DNA of 64,000 nt from Polaribacter sp. Z022 (GCF_023555495.1 NZ_JALCZO010000003.1:496001-560000), one strand, 5' to 3'. Counted from the stretch's first letter, positions 45,512-55,498 are shown. Numbers and translations are program-made. Notes: a model not told the origin generated them from the letters alone.

Positions 45512-46390
45512 TTACAACAACGCTAAAACATCATTTAATATTGGGTTTGTATTTTTTTTATTCCAGATTACTGAAAGTGTAGTTTTTTGAGAAATTGAAT
45601 TTAACTCTATAAACTTAATTTTGTATCCTCTTTTTTTTGCAAGAGATTTTGGCACTATTGAAAGTCCAAAATTATGTTCAACCAATTTAAATATTGAGCT
45701 TGAGTGTATTGTATTATGAGAAATAATTGGAGCAAAATTACAATCATCAAATATTTGCATTACTTTTTCATAATAGGAAGCACTGTATTTTGAGTTGAAA
45801 AGAATAAAAGATTCTTCTTTAAATTGCTTTAAAGATTCAAAATTTTCTGAATTAATTTTGTGTTTCTCTGGTAAAACCAAACAAAAATTTTCTTTTAGTA
45901 TGGTTTTTTTCTCTAAAGTTCTAGGAACTCGTTCTAATCTTACAAATCCTATATCAGAAGAAAAAGATAATAAATCTGCAATTTGTTTTTGATTATCATT
46001 CTCTTTTAAATCAAACAATATATCTGGATGATTTTTCTCAAAGTTCAATAATAAATTAGGAATAACATCTTGCATTGCAGAACCTACATAACCTATTTTT
46101 AATTCTCCTTTTTTTCCATTATGTAATAATTTTGCATTTTCTAAGGTATGAGAAAGTGTTTTTAACTGTATTCTAAACTCATTTTTAAGATACTCACCTA
46201 CTTTAGTTAAAACTACTTTTCTATTATGCCTTTCAAACAAAACAACCCCTAACTCTTCCTCAAACATTTTAATCTGCCTACTTAATCCAGGTTGAGAAAT
46301 AAATAACTTTTCTGCTGCTTTTCTAAAATGTAATTCTTCAGCAACCGCTAAAAAATAACGAATATGCCTTAATTCAATTTGATAACTCAT
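45512..46390 (-). CDS. LysR-type regulator, probably of the hut operon
   Basis: The 292-residue protein has the LysR helix-turn-helix at the N-terminus (LRHIRYFLAVAEELHFRKAA, then LFISQPGLSRQIKMFEEELG) and a type 2 periplasmic-binding effector domain (about 90-290). It is divergent from hutH across 85 bases that contain a perfect 16-bp palindrome (46396-46411) only 6 bases before its own start, the standard layout of a self-regulated LysR gene and its target operon. The inducer is probably urocanate or histidine, by context only. Confidence 0.88.
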   Translation of the reverse strand: MSYQIELRHIRYFLAVAEELHFRKAAEKLFISQPGLSRQIKMFEEELGVVLFERHNRKVVLTKVGEYLKNEFRIQLKTLSHTLENAKLLHNGKKGELKIGYVGSAMQDVIPNLLLNFEKNHPDILFDLKENDNQKQIADLLSFSSDIGFVRLERVPRTLEKKTILKENFCLVLPEKHKINSENFESLKQFKEESFILFNSKYSASYYEKVMQIFDDCNFAPIISHNTIHSSSIFKLVEHNFGLSIVPKSLAKKRGYKIKFIELNSISQKTTLSVIWNKKNTNPILNDVLALL

Positions 46391-46395
46391 AGTTA

Positions 46396-46411
46396 TTAAT
46401 TTATAAATTAA
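46396..46411. promoter_or_regulatory. LysR-type operator candidate between lysR and hutH
   Basis: TTAATTTATAAATTAA is a perfect 16-bp palindrome in the divergent intergenic region. It is placed where a LysR regulator would bind to control both directions. Confidence 0.45.
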
Positions 46412-46440
46412 ACAGTATTATAAAGCATCAAAAGTAATTA

Positions 46441-46448
46441 TAACTTTG
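46441..46448 (+). promoter_or_regulatory. Probable -7 element of hutH
   Basis: TAACTTTG matches the TAnnTTTG box, 28 bases before the hutH ATG. No good -33 TTG is present, as often found for activator-dependent promoters. Confidence 0.4.
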
Positions 46449-46475
46449 TAAAGATTCAATACCAATTATAAAAGA

Positions 46476-47966
46476 ATGTTTAAATACGGAATAGATAAAC
46501 TTACTTTAGATAAAGTAAAAAACATAAGCAATGGCAAATTAAAAGCACAAATTGACCCTATTGCTAAAGAAAAAATAATTTCTTGCAGAAAAAAAGTTGA
46601 TACCATTACACAAAACAATAAAGTTGTTTATGGTATAAATACAGGGTTTGGTCCATTATGCGATGTTCAAATTTCACCAGAAGAAACAAATCTTCTTCAA
46701 AAAAACTTATTAATTACTCACGCTGTTGGAGTTGGTGAAAATATTGATAAAGAACTTTCAAAAATCATGATGATTTGTAAAGTACATGCACTTTGCCAAG
46801 GTTATTCAGGTGTTCGTTTAAAATTAATTGAAAGAATAATTTACTTTATAGAAAATGATTTATTACCAACAGTTCCTAAACAAGGTTCTGTAGGTGCTTC
46901 AGGAGATCTAGCTCCACTTTCTCATCTTTTTTTACCTTTAATTGGTGAAGGAGATTTTTGGGTTGGAAATGAAATTTTACCTGCAAAAGATGTTTTAAAA
47001 AGTCATCATTTAAAACCACTAGAATTAAGAGCTAAAGAAGGTTTAGGGTTGATAAATGGTACTCAATTTATTTTAGCACACACCATAACAGGACTTCTAA
47101 AAATGGAATATCTTTTAGATTTGGCTGATGTTTCTGGTGCAATGAGTATAGAGGGCTACAAAGGGAGTGCTTCTCCTTTTAAAAAAGAACTGCATAGCAT
47201 TAGACCTTTTAAAGGAAATATTAAAGTTGCAGAAAGAATGGAATATTTGTTTAAAGAATCTCAAAACATAACTTCTCATGAAAATTGCGAACGTGTTCAA
47301 GACCCATATTCTATGAGATGTATTCCTCAAGTTCATGGCGCTTCTAGAAATGCTTATTACCATCTTTTAGAATTAGCAGAAATTGAAATGAATTCTGTAA
47401 CAGACAATCCTATTGTTTTAAGTGAAACAGAAGCAATTTCGGGAGGTAATTTTCATGGACAACCATTAGCAATGGCTTTAGATTATTGTTCTATTGCTGC
47501 TGCAGAATTAGGAAACATTGCAGACAGACGATGTTTTTTATTATTAGAAGGCAAATATGGATTACCTAGATTATTAACTGCTAAAGGCGGATTAAATTCT
47601 GGTTTTATGATTCCTCAATACACAACTGCTGCTTTAGTTACAGAAAACAAATCTTTATGCTTCCCTCCTTCTGCAGATAGCATTCCAACCTCTTTAGGTC
47701 AAGAAGATCATGTATCTATGGGAAGTATTTCTGGGAGAAAATTCAATCAGATTTTAGAAAATTTAGAAAAAATTCTTGCCATTGAGTTAATGTATGCAGC
47801 TCAATCTTTAGAATTTAGAAGACCGAATACTTTTTCTAAAGTTATCGAAAAAAATCATGAAATCATTAGAGAAAAAGTTGATAAATTAGAAGATGATAGA
47901 CTTTTAAAAGATGATATAAACAATATGATATCATTAGTTAAAAACAAAAAATTCATTGTAAAATAA
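46476..47966 (+). CDS. hutH: Histidine ammonia-lyase HutH
   Basis: HutH removes ammonia from histidine to give urocanate, the first step of histidine breakdown. The 496-residue enzyme has the Ala-Ser-Gly triad at 141-143 (GSVGASGDLAPLSH), which forms the MIO cofactor. Tyr52 is in VYGINTGFGP, and the QDPYSMRC and NFHGQPLAM segments are present. Length is standard. It is the first gene of the four-gene operon hutH-hutU-hutI-hutG; hutU starts 9 bases downstream. Confidence 0.96.
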   Translation: MFKYGIDKLTLDKVKNISNGKLKAQIDPIAKEKIISCRKKVDTITQNNKVVYGINTGFGPLCDVQISPEETNLLQKNLLITHAVGVGENIDKELSKIMMICKVHALCQGYSGVRLKLIERIIYFIENDLLPTVPKQGSVGASGDLAPLSHLFLPLIGEGDFWVGNEILPAKDVLKSHHLKPLELRAKEGLGLINGTQFILAHTITGLLKMEYLLDLADVSGAMSIEGYKGSASPFKKELHSIRPFKGNIKVAERMEYLFKESQNITSHENCERVQDPYSMRCIPQVHGASRNAYYHLLELAEIEMNSVTDNPIVLSETEAISGGNFHGQPLAMALDYCSIAAAELGNIADRRCFLLLEGKYGLPRLLTAKGGLNSGFMIPQYTTAALVTENKSLCFPPSADSIPTSLGQEDHVSMGSISGRKFNQILENLEKILAIELMYAAQSLEFRRPNTFSKVIEKNHEIIREKVDKLEDDRLLKDDINNMISLVKNKKFIVK

Positions 47967-47974
47967 ATTTAATT

Positions 47975-49972
47975 ATGACTTTTAAAGAACAAATTCTACA
48001 AGGAATTCCAGATATTCTTCCAGTTAAAAAAGAATATCCAAAAAATGGAAATAGAGCCCCAAAAAGAGTAGATCTATTATCTAAAGAAGAAAAGCAGTTA
48101 GCTATAAAAAATGCTCTTCGTTATTTTCCAAAAGAATGGCATCAAGAGTTGGCAAACGAGTTTGCTCAAGAATTAATAGAATATGGCAGAATCTACATGT
48201 ATAGATTTAAACCAACTTACAATATTTACGCAAAATCAATTTCAGATTATCCTGCAAAAAGTCAGCAAGCTGCAGCAATTATGTTAATGATTAGCAACAA
48301 TTTAAATCCAGAGGTTGCTCAACATCCAGAAGAATTAATTACATATGGTGGTAATGGTGCTGTTTTTCAAAATTGGGCTCAATATCTTTTAACAATGCAA
48401 TATTTAGCAACTATGACAGAAGAACAAACATTGCATTTATATTCTGGTCATCCAATGGGATTATTTCCATCTTCTAAAAATGCACCTAGAGTTGTAGTTA
48501 CAAATGGAATGATGATACCTAACTACTCAAAACCAAACGATTGGGAAAAATTTAATGCATTAGGTGTAACTCAATATGGACAAATGACAGCTGGATCATT
48601 TATGTATATTGGCCCTCAAGGAATTGTACATGGAACTACAATTACAGTAATGAATGCATTTAGAAAAATATTAAAAAAGGAAGAATCTCCTAAAGGAAAA
48701 ATATTTTTAACTGCTGGTTTAGGAGGCATGAGTGGCGCTCAACCAAAAGCGGGTAATATTGCTGGTTGCATTACAATTGCTGCAGAAGTAAACCCTAAAG
48801 CAGCAACTAAAAGACACCAACAAGGTTGGGTAGATTTGCTTATTGATTCTATAGATGAATTAATTACAAGAGTTAAAGAAGCACAAAAAAACAACGAAGT
48901 TATTTCTATAGCATACATTGGAAATGTTGTTGAAGTTTGGGAACGTTTTGATGAAGAAAATATCTTTATTCATATTGGTTCAGATCAAACATCTTTACAC
49001 ATTCCTTGGACTGGTGGTTATTATCCAATTGGATTAACTTTTGAAGAATCAAATATTCTTATCAAAGAAAATCCAAGTTCATTTAAAGAAAAAGTACAAG
49101 AATCTTTAAGAAGACATGCAAAATCTATTAATAATCACACTAAAAAAGGAACTTACTTTTTTGATTATGGAAATGCTTTTTTACTTGAATCTTCAAGAGC
49201 TGGAGCTGATGTAATGGCAGATAATAACATCGATTTTAAATATCCTTCTTATGTTCAAGATATTTTAGGACCCATGTGTTTTGATTATGGTTTTGGTCCT
49301 TTTAGATGGGTTTGTGCTTCAGGATCTTCTGAAGATTTAGATAAAACCGATGAAATTGCAGCAGAAGTTTTACAAGAATTGATGGATAATTCTCCTGAAG
49401 AAATTAAACTACAAATGCAAGACAACATTACTTGGATAAAAAATGCAAAAGCAAATAAAATGGTAGTTGGTTCTCAAGCAAGAATTTTATATGCAGATGC
49501 CCAAGGAAGAATAAACATTGCAAAAGCTTTTAACAATGCTATTAAAAAAGGTAAAATAGGACCTGTAATTTTAGGAAGAGATCATCATGATGTTAGTGGT
49601 ACAGATTCTCCTTATAGAGAAACTTCAAACATTTATGATGGAAGTAAATTTACTGCAGACATGGCAATTCATAATGTTATTGGCGATAGTTTTAGAGGTG
49701 CAAGTTGGGTTTCTATTCACAATGGTGGTGGAGTTGGCTGGGGAGAAGTTACAAATGGCGGTTTTGGAATGTTATTAGATGGCACAAAAGATGCAGAAGA
49801 AAAAATTGAAAACATGCTTTTTTACGATGTAAACAATGGAATTGCAAGAAGAAGTTGGGCAAGAAATTCTGAAGCAATATTTGCTATTAAAAGAGAAATG
49901 GAAAGAACACCAAATCTTAAAGTAACATTGCCTAACTTAGTAGAAGAAAAACACCTAAATAACTTATTTTAA
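47975..49972 (+). CDS. hutU: Urocanate hydratase HutU
   Basis: HutU converts urocanate to imidazolonepropionate using bound NAD. The 665-residue protein has YGGNGAVFQNWAQYL, YGQMTAGSFMYIGPQGIVHGT, GLGGMSGAQP and the cysteine segment GPMCFDYGFGPFRW that contains the active-site Cys. It is about 110 residues longer than the Pseudomonas enzyme. Much of the extra length is N-terminal, a helical segment before the core begins near residue 110, typical of Bacteroidota urocanases. Its TAA overlaps the hutI ATG by one base, so translation is coupled. Confidence 0.95.
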   Translation: MTFKEQILQGIPDILPVKKEYPKNGNRAPKRVDLLSKEEKQLAIKNALRYFPKEWHQELANEFAQELIEYGRIYMYRFKPTYNIYAKSISDYPAKSQQAAAIMLMISNNLNPEVAQHPEELITYGGNGAVFQNWAQYLLTMQYLATMTEEQTLHLYSGHPMGLFPSSKNAPRVVVTNGMMIPNYSKPNDWEKFNALGVTQYGQMTAGSFMYIGPQGIVHGTTITVMNAFRKILKKEESPKGKIFLTAGLGGMSGAQPKAGNIAGCITIAAEVNPKAATKRHQQGWVDLLIDSIDELITRVKEAQKNNEVISIAYIGNVVEVWERFDEENIFIHIGSDQTSLHIPWTGGYYPIGLTFEESNILIKENPSSFKEKVQESLRRHAKSINNHTKKGTYFFDYGNAFLLESSRAGADVMADNNIDFKYPSYVQDILGPMCFDYGFGPFRWVCASGSSEDLDKTDEIAAEVLQELMDNSPEEIKLQMQDNITWIKNAKANKMVVGSQARILYADAQGRINIAKAFNNAIKKGKIGPVILGRDHHDVSGTDSPYRETSNIYDGSKFTADMAIHNVIGDSFRGASWVSIHNGGGVGWGEVTNGGFGMLLDGTKDAEEKIENMLFYDVNNGIARRSWARNSEAIFAIKREMERTPNLKVTLPNLVEEKHLNNLF

Positions 49973-51213
49973 TGAATGTACTTTTTATAAACATAAAAGA
50001 ATTAATTCAAGTTAGAGAAAAAAATATCGATTTTGTTTCTGGCAAAGAAATGAACACTTTACCAACCATTAAAAATGCTTTTTTATTAGTTGAAAACGGG
50101 TTGATTTCAGACTTTGGTGATATGAAAGATTGCCCTAAATCGACTTATAAAACTGTTGATGCTACAGGTAAAATGATACTCCCTTCTTGGTGCGATTCTC
50201 ATACTCATATAGTTTATGCTGGTAATAGAGAAAATGAGTTTGTAGATAGAATTAAAGGTCTTTCTTATAAAGAAATTGCAGAAAAAGGTGGTGGAATTCT
50301 TAATTCTGCCAAAAAACTACAAGTAACTTCAGAAAATGAGCTTTACAATCAAAGTAAAAAACGTTTAGAGGAAATTATACATTTAGGAACTGGTGCAGTA
50401 GAAATTAAATCGGGTTATGGGTTGACAAAAGATTCTGAACTTAAAATGTTAAGAGTCATTAAAAAATTAAAAGAGAATTATCCTATAGAAATAAAAGCAA
50501 CTTTTTTAGGTGCTCATGCAGTTCCTAATCAATATAAAAATAACAAAAGTGATTATTTACAAATGCTAATTGATGATATTTTACCTGTTATAAAAGAAGA
50601 AAACTTAGCCGATTTTATTGACATCTTTTGTGAAACAGGATATTTTACAATTGAAGACACTGAAAAAATATTAAAAGCTGGAAAAGAATATAATTTAAAA
50701 GGTAAAATCCATGTTAATCAATTTACAGCAATTAATGGAGTACAAGTTGGTATTAAGCACAATGCTTTATCTGTAGATCATTTAGAAGAAATGAGAACAG
50801 AAGATATAGCAGCTTTAAAAAACACCAAAACTATGCCTGTTGCATTGCCTAGTTGTTCTTATTTTTTAAGCATTCCTTATACACCTGCAAGAAAAATGAT
50901 TAACGCTGGTTTACCATTAGCTTTAGCAACAGATTACAACCCAGGAAGCACTCCTTCTGGAAACATGAATTTTGTAGTTTCTACAGCTTGCATAAAAATG
51001 AAAATGACTCCAGAAGAAGCTATAAATGCAGCAACAATTAATGGAGCTTATGCAATGAATCTTAAAAATAAAACAGGTTCTATTACTAAAGGAAAATTAG
51101 CAAACTTAATATTGACTAAAGAAATCAGTTCTTACAATTTTATTCCATATTCTTTTGGAAATCCTATTATAGAAACAGTATTTTTAAAAGGTGAAGAAAT
51201 TAAATACATTTAA
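49972..51213 (+). CDS. hutI: Imidazolonepropionase HutI
   Basis: HutI opens the imidazolone ring to give N-formimino-L-glutamate. This 413-residue amidohydrolase has the metal HxH in SHTHIVYAG near residue 77, EIKSGYGL near 140, FLGAHAVP near 180, HVNQF near 240 and the late ALATDYNPGSTPSGN segment. Length matches the family. It starts inside the stop codon of hutU (one-base overlap) and is followed after 3 bases by hutG. Confidence 0.95.
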   Translation: MNVLFINIKELIQVREKNIDFVSGKEMNTLPTIKNAFLLVENGLISDFGDMKDCPKSTYKTVDATGKMILPSWCDSHTHIVYAGNRENEFVDRIKGLSYKEIAEKGGGILNSAKKLQVTSENELYNQSKKRLEEIIHLGTGAVEIKSGYGLTKDSELKMLRVIKKLKENYPIEIKATFLGAHAVPNQYKNNKSDYLQMLIDDILPVIKEENLADFIDIFCETGYFTIEDTEKILKAGKEYNLKGKIHVNQFTAINGVQVGIKHNALSVDHLEEMRTEDIAALKNTKTMPVALPSCSYFLSIPYTPARKMINAGLPLALATDYNPGSTPSGNMNFVVSTACIKMKMTPEEAINAATINGAYAMNLKNKTGSITKGKLANLILTKEISSYNFIPYSFGNPIIETVFLKGEEIKYI

Positions 51214-51216
51214 TTT

Positions 51217-52182
51217 ATGAGTATTTTAAAAGATTTAAACATCAACTATACAAAAGGGGATGCAAACAATTTTTCTGGAAGAAAAACTGCATTAAAAAAC
51301 CAATACTGGCATCAAGATATTAAAGTTTCTCATATTGATGATATTCAATTTAATAGCGAAACAAATATTGGAATTATTGGATATATTTGTGATGAAGGAG
51401 TAAGAAGAAATAAAGGTAGAATAGGTGCAAAAAACGGACCTAAATCTGTTAGAAATAAGTTAGGCAAACTCCCAATTCACTTTAAAAATAAAAACATAAC
51501 AGATTTTGGAGATATTATTTGTGTGGATGAAAACTTAGAAGATTGTCAAAAAGGACTTTCAGCAATCGTTCAAAAATTAATATCAAACAATAATTTTCCT
51601 ATTGCAATTGGTGGTGGTCATGATATTGCTTACGCAAATTTTAATGGAATTAAAAAAGCTTTAAAAGGCAAACAAAAAAACAAAATTGGCATTATAAATT
51701 TTGATGCTCATTTTGATTTAAGACCACTTGAAACACAAGCCAATTCTGGGACTCCTTTCAACCAGATTTTAACAGAAAATGATAATGTCGATTATCTTGT
51801 ATTAGGAATTCAACAACAGTCTAATACCAAAGAATTGTTTCAAATAGCTCATGATAAAAACGTTAATATTATAAATAGTTTTGAATGTGATTCTTTTAAT
51901 TCTGATATAGAAAACAAACTAAATTCATTTATAAATAAAGTAGACTATTTGTATGTTACAATAGATTTAGATGGCTTTTCTTCTGCTTATGCAACAGGAG
52001 TTAGTGCTCCATCTCCATTAGGTTTTAGTCCTAATTTTGTTTTTAAAACTCTTAGTCACATTTTTAAAAGTAAAAAGGTAATTTCTTGTGATATAGCAGA
52101 ACTAAATCCAACTTTTGATGTTGATACTAATACTGCAAATTTAGCAGCTAGAATTCTAGATTTTATAGTAGTAAACCTCTAA
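51217..52182 (+). CDS. hutG: Formimidoylglutamase HutG (ureohydrolase family)
   Basis: HutG hydrolyses N-formimino-L-glutamate to glutamate and formamide. The 321-residue protein has the manganese-binding motifs of the arginase/agmatinase fold: GGGHDIAYANFNG, NFDAHFDLRP and VTIDLDGFSSAYATGVSAPSP. The arginase hallmark His-Asp pairs are present, while the last motif reads DLDGF. It is the last gene of the hut operon and converges with a DUF1569 gene with 2 bases between. Confidence 0.93.
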   Translation: MSILKDLNINYTKGDANNFSGRKTALKNQYWHQDIKVSHIDDIQFNSETNIGIIGYICDEGVRRNKGRIGAKNGPKSVRNKLGKLPIHFKNKNITDFGDIICVDENLEDCQKGLSAIVQKLISNNNFPIAIGGGHDIAYANFNGIKKALKGKQKNKIGIINFDAHFDLRPLETQANSGTPFNQILTENDNVDYLVLGIQQQSNTKELFQIAHDKNVNIINSFECDSFNSDIENKLNSFINKVDYLYVTIDLDGFSSAYATGVSAPSPLGFSPNFVFKTLSHIFKSKKVISCDIAELNPTFDVDTNTANLAARILDFIVVNL

Positions 52183-52184
52183 AA

Positions 52185-52634
52185 TTACCTTAAAATTTCT
52201 TTTATAATTTTTAAGTGATGATTGGTGTGTAATTTTAAAAATTTTTGAGTTTGTCTTTTATTTAATTGTTTAAATAAAGGATGAGTAAAAAATTGATTAT
52301 CATCTAAAGCCTCAAAACTTTTTAAATGTTCTTTGGCTATTTTTAATTGATTTTCTATGTCCTCTTTTAAAATAACCTCTGGAGGCAATACTCTTTTTGG
52401 AGATCTTGCTTTTCCTCTAGGAAAAAAGCCAAATGTAAAAGTTAGTAAACTTAAGCCACTAAACTCTTTTTTAAATTCTGATTCTTTAGATTTTTTAATT
52501 GTATCATTAACTAAATTGATAACTTTTAAGGAATGATCTAAATGCCAACCAACACTAGATTCAGAAACTTTTAGATTTACAGTTTTATAATGATTTGTGT
52601 ACTTATCAATAAGTTGAAGTTCTTTATCTAACAT
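52185..52634 (-). CDS. DUF1569 (DinB-like) protein
   Basis: This 149-residue helical protein has VGWHLDHSLKVINLV and a C-terminal FLKLHTNHHLKIIKEIL, in which histidines could be the metal ligands of a DinB-like four-helix bundle. This fits DUF1569. The enzymatic role is unknown; related proteins act with thiol cofactors. It follows the convergent hutG gene and is downstream of the rluB terminator. Confidence 0.8.
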   Translation of the reverse strand: MLDKELQLIDKYTNHYKTVNLKVSESSVGWHLDHSLKVINLVNDTIKKSKESEFKKEFSGLSLLTFTFGFFPRGKARSPKRVLPPEVILKEDIENQLKIAKEHLKSFEALDDNQFFTHPLFKQLNKRQTQKFLKLHTNHHLKIIKEILR

Positions 52635-52678
52635 AAACTAAAATTTTCTTGTCTAAGATAATTAAATTCTAAGCATAA

Positions 52679-52706
52679 AAAAATCCAGTTTAAAAACTGG
52701 ATTTTT
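52679..52706 (-). terminator. Rho-independent terminator of the rluB-like gene
   Basis: A perfect 12-bp stem AAAAATCCAGTT / AACTGGATTTTT with a 4-base loop lies 6 bases downstream of the leftward pseudouridine synthase stop codon. Confidence 0.9.
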
Positions 52707-52711
52707 ATTAT

Positions 52712-53566
52712 TTATTGCATTTTCTGAAGATTTGCCAACTCTAAATTAGTTAACTCTCTCCATCTTCCTCTTGGTAAGTTTTTCTTAGTTAATTCAGCAA
52801 AAATTACTCTATCAAGTTTATTTACTTTGTAACCTACATGTTCAAATATTTTACGAACAATTCTATTTCTTCCAGAATGAATTTCTATTCCAACTTCCGT
52901 TTTTGGCTGACCATCTACATAAGAAACAGCATCAATAAATACTTTTCTTCCTTCAATGATTACCTCTCCTCTTAATTTTTCTAAATCTTTTAAATCTAAC
53001 TTTCTATCTAATGAAGCATGGTATAACTTACGTACATTGTGCTTAGGATGCGTTAATTTTTTAGCCAAATCACCATCGTTTGTAAACAACAACAATCCAG
53101 TTGTATTTCTATCTAACCTACCAACAGGATAAATTCTTTCTTTAGATGCATTTGCAACTAATTCCATTACTGTTTTTCTACCTCTATCATCATCCATTGT
53201 AGTTATGTAATTCTTAGGTTTATTCAGTAAAATATATCTTTTTTGTTCTGGAGAAATTGAAGTTCCGTCAAAACGAACAACATCATCTGGTTGAACTTTG
53301 TAACCCATTTCAGTTACTAATTTTCCATTCACCTCAACACTTCCATGTTCTATATATGTATCTGCTTCTCTACGAGAACAAACACCAGAATTTGCAATGT
53401 ATTTGTTTAAACGAATTCCTGAAGATTCGTTAGACTTTGGAGTTTCTTTAATTTTAGTAAAAGTTTTTTTAGTACTTTTTCTAGCTAAAGGTTTGCTTTT
53501 TCTACTTAGAGGACTACTTTTTTTACCTTCTTGTCGTCCTCTCGACGAGTTTCTATTTGATTTCAT
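52712..53566 (-). CDS. RluB/RsuA-type rRNA pseudouridine synthase
   Basis: The 284-residue protein has a basic, low-complexity start (about residues 1-45, rich in Arg, Lys and Ser). An S4 RNA-binding domain follows (IRLNKYIANSGVCSRREAD), then the catalytic core with the Asp motif GRLDRNTTGLLLFTNDG. It should make pseudouridine in 23S or 16S rRNA; the RluB-like form fits position 2605 of 23S, but the specificity is not certain. The basic extension is usual in flavobacteria. The UbiA gene is 36 bases upstream. Confidence 0.9.
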   Translation of the reverse strand: MKSNRNSSRGRQEGKKSSPLSRKSKPLARKSTKKTFTKIKETPKSNESSGIRLNKYIANSGVCSRREADTYIEHGSVEVNGKLVTEMGYKVQPDDVVRFDGTSISPEQKRYILLNKPKNYITTMDDDRGRKTVMELVANASKERIYPVGRLDRNTTGLLLFTNDGDLAKKLTHPKHNVRKLYHASLDRKLDLKDLEKLRGEVIIEGRKVFIDAVSYVDGQPKTEVGIEIHSGRNRIVRKIFEHVGYKVNKLDRVIFAELTKKNLPRGRWRELTNLELANLQKMQ

Positions 53567-53602
53567 TACTTAAAATTTTTGCAAAAATAGGCATAAAAAA
53601 CT

Positions 53603-54520
53603 TTAATTCAATCTCTCTATCACTTTTTCTACAATTAAAGAAGTATCAATAAAAATTAAAGAAAAAACACCAATTAAAAGCAACACTTTCAAAACATTAT
53701 GCATTAATCTATATTGATTTGTATTGGTAGAACTCCATAAATAAGTTCCTAAAAAAACAAGTACTATCAACGCAAAATAAAAGTAATATTTCATATAACT
53801 TATTGCTGGATAATTGAATAAAATAATAACAGGAATAAGAGTTAATAGTAATAAAAATATTGAAAACTGCTTGGTTCTTTTCTCTCCATAAACAATAGGA
53901 AAAGAATCATAATCATTAACTATTGCACCTTTTAAATTTTGTAAATCCTTTAACAATTCTCTTACCATTAAAACTAAAAATAAGAAAATAGCGTGCACAA
54001 AAATAATTTTCGAAAAATTCTTAAAATACACAAAAACGGCAAAAAAAGGTAGCAAAGTTAAAGTTGTTACCACTATTAAACCTATTAAAGGGTATTTTTT
54101 AAGCTTATGAGAATAAAACCAAATACCAAAAATATATACTGAAAAAAACAATGCTGCTTTTACGGAAATTAAGAGCCCAAAGAGAAAACCTAAAGCATTT
54201 AAAACAAAATACAAGGTTAATTTAGTAGATTGTTTTACGTAATTATCAATATTTGCTTTTAGAGGCCTATTAATTTTATCAACCTTAACATCATAAAAAT
54301 TATTAATTATATACCCAGCAGCAACTACACAAACACTTGCTAAAACAATTAAAAACAAGTCTACATCTAATACAATGTTTCTTGCAGATTTTTTAGGTGA
54401 AAAAATAAAAATAGCAGCTAAATATTGAGCAAAAACTAAAACAAGAATGTTATAACCTCTTATAACAGAAAGTAAGCTAAAAAATTTAAAAATAATTCTT
54501 TTTAATTTAAAGCTAGTCAT
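53603..54520 (-). CDS. UbiA prenyltransferase, annotated-type GGGP geranylgeranyltransferase
   Basis: This 305-residue integral membrane protein has eight to nine hydrophobic helices. The first Asp motif is NNFYDVKVDKINRP near residues 73-85, and a second is NDYDSFPIVYGEKR near 200. It belongs to the UbiA superfamily; the flavobacterial relatives are often annotated as geranylgeranylglycerol-phosphate geranylgeranyltransferase, an enzyme of archaeal-type ether lipids, though quinone or other lipid acceptors are possible. It lies 4 bases after the mevalonate kinase gene, so it uses that pathway's products. Confidence 0.83.
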   Translation of the reverse strand: MTSFKLKRIIFKFFSLLSVIRGYNILVLVFAQYLAAIFIFSPKKSARNIVLDVDLFLIVLASVCVVAAGYIINNFYDVKVDKINRPLKANIDNYVKQSTKLTLYFVLNALGFLFGLLISVKAALFFSVYIFGIWFYSHKLKKYPLIGLIVVTTLTLLPFFAVFVYFKNFSKIIFVHAIFLFLVLMVRELLKDLQNLKGAIVNDYDSFPIVYGEKRTKQFSIFLLLLTLIPVIILFNYPAISYMKYYFYFALIVLVFLGTYLWSSTNTNQYRLMHNVLKVLLLIGVFSLIFIDTSLIVEKVIERLN

Positions 54521-54524
54521 ATTC

Positions 54525-55451
54525 TTAGAACCTATAAACCAATTCTAGCTTATAATTCTCAAGGCTTTTTTGAGCCTTTTCATAATCTTCGGTAAAGCCT
54601 AATATATAACCTCCACCACCAGATCCACAAAGTTTTAAGTAATAATCATTAGTTTTAATTCCATTTTCCCATACTTTATGAAAAGCATCAGGAATCATAG
54701 GTTTAAAATTCTTTAAAACTAACTTTGATAACGATTTTACATTTCCAAATAACGATTTTACATTTCCATGTAAAAAATCGTCAATACAGGCATCTGTAGT
54801 TGTAGCAAACTCTTCACTAATCATTTTTCTAAAACCTTCGTTTTTCATCTTGTTCATAAAGATGTTTACCATAGGCTCTGTTTCTCCAATTTGTTCAGAA
54901 TCTAATAAGAACACAGCTCCTTTTCCTTCTTTTTGAGAAGGGATTCCTGCAGGCTCTACATTGTCTTTAGAATTAATTAAAATTGGTAAACTTAAATAAC
55001 TATTTAAAGGGTCTAAACCAGAACTTTTACCATGAAAAAAAGATTCCATTAAAGAAAATATCTCTTTAAGCTTTAATAATTTTTCTCTGGTTAAGTTTTC
55101 TAGAACTGTAATTTTATCATTAGCATATTTATCATAGATTGATGCAACCAAAGCACCAGAACTACCTACTCCATAACCTTGAGGTATTGAAGAATCAAAA
55201 TACATTCCGTTATTTACATCTCTTTCTAATTCATTTAAATTAAAAGAAACCAAAGTGGTATCTAAAGTAGATAAATGCTGAAAAAAACGTTGTAAATTTT
55301 CATTAGAAACTTTAGGCGTACCAGATAATTCTGATGAAGTTTTTAAAGCTCCTCTGTATGCGTTAAACGGAATTGCTAAACCTTTAGAATCTTTGATAAT
55401 TCCATACTCTCCAAAGAGAAGAATTTTAGCGTAAAATAATGGTCCTTTCAT
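54525..55451 (-). CDS. Mevalonate kinase-like GHMP kinase
   Basis: The 308-residue GHMP-superfamily kinase begins MKGPLFYAKILLFGEYGIIKD and has the phosphate-binding loop PQGYGVGSSGALVASIYDK (about 91-109). A helical region follows, and the closing GSGGGGYILGF segment is near residue 280. By operon neighbours (diphosphomevalonate decarboxylase, UbiA) it should phosphorylate mevalonate. The GHMP fold alone does not fix the substrate. Spacing to UbiA is 4 bases, so it is translationally coupled. Confidence 0.85.
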   Translation of the reverse strand: MKGPLFYAKILLFGEYGIIKDSKGLAIPFNAYRGALKTSSELSGTPKVSNENLQRFFQHLSTLDTTLVSFNLNELERDVNNGMYFDSSIPQGYGVGSSGALVASIYDKYANDKITVLENLTREKLLKLKEIFSLMESFFHGKSSGLDPLNSYLSLPILINSKDNVEPAGIPSQKEGKGAVFLLDSEQIGETEPMVNIFMNKMKNEGFRKMISEEFATTTDACIDDFLHGNVKSLFGNVKSLSKLVLKNFKPMIPDAFHKVWENGIKTNDYYLKLCGSGGGGYILGFTEDYEKAQKSLENYKLELVYRF

Positions 55452-55498
55452 TTTTCTTTCAAATAGTTATGCAAAAATACAACTTTTAAAAATAAGAT

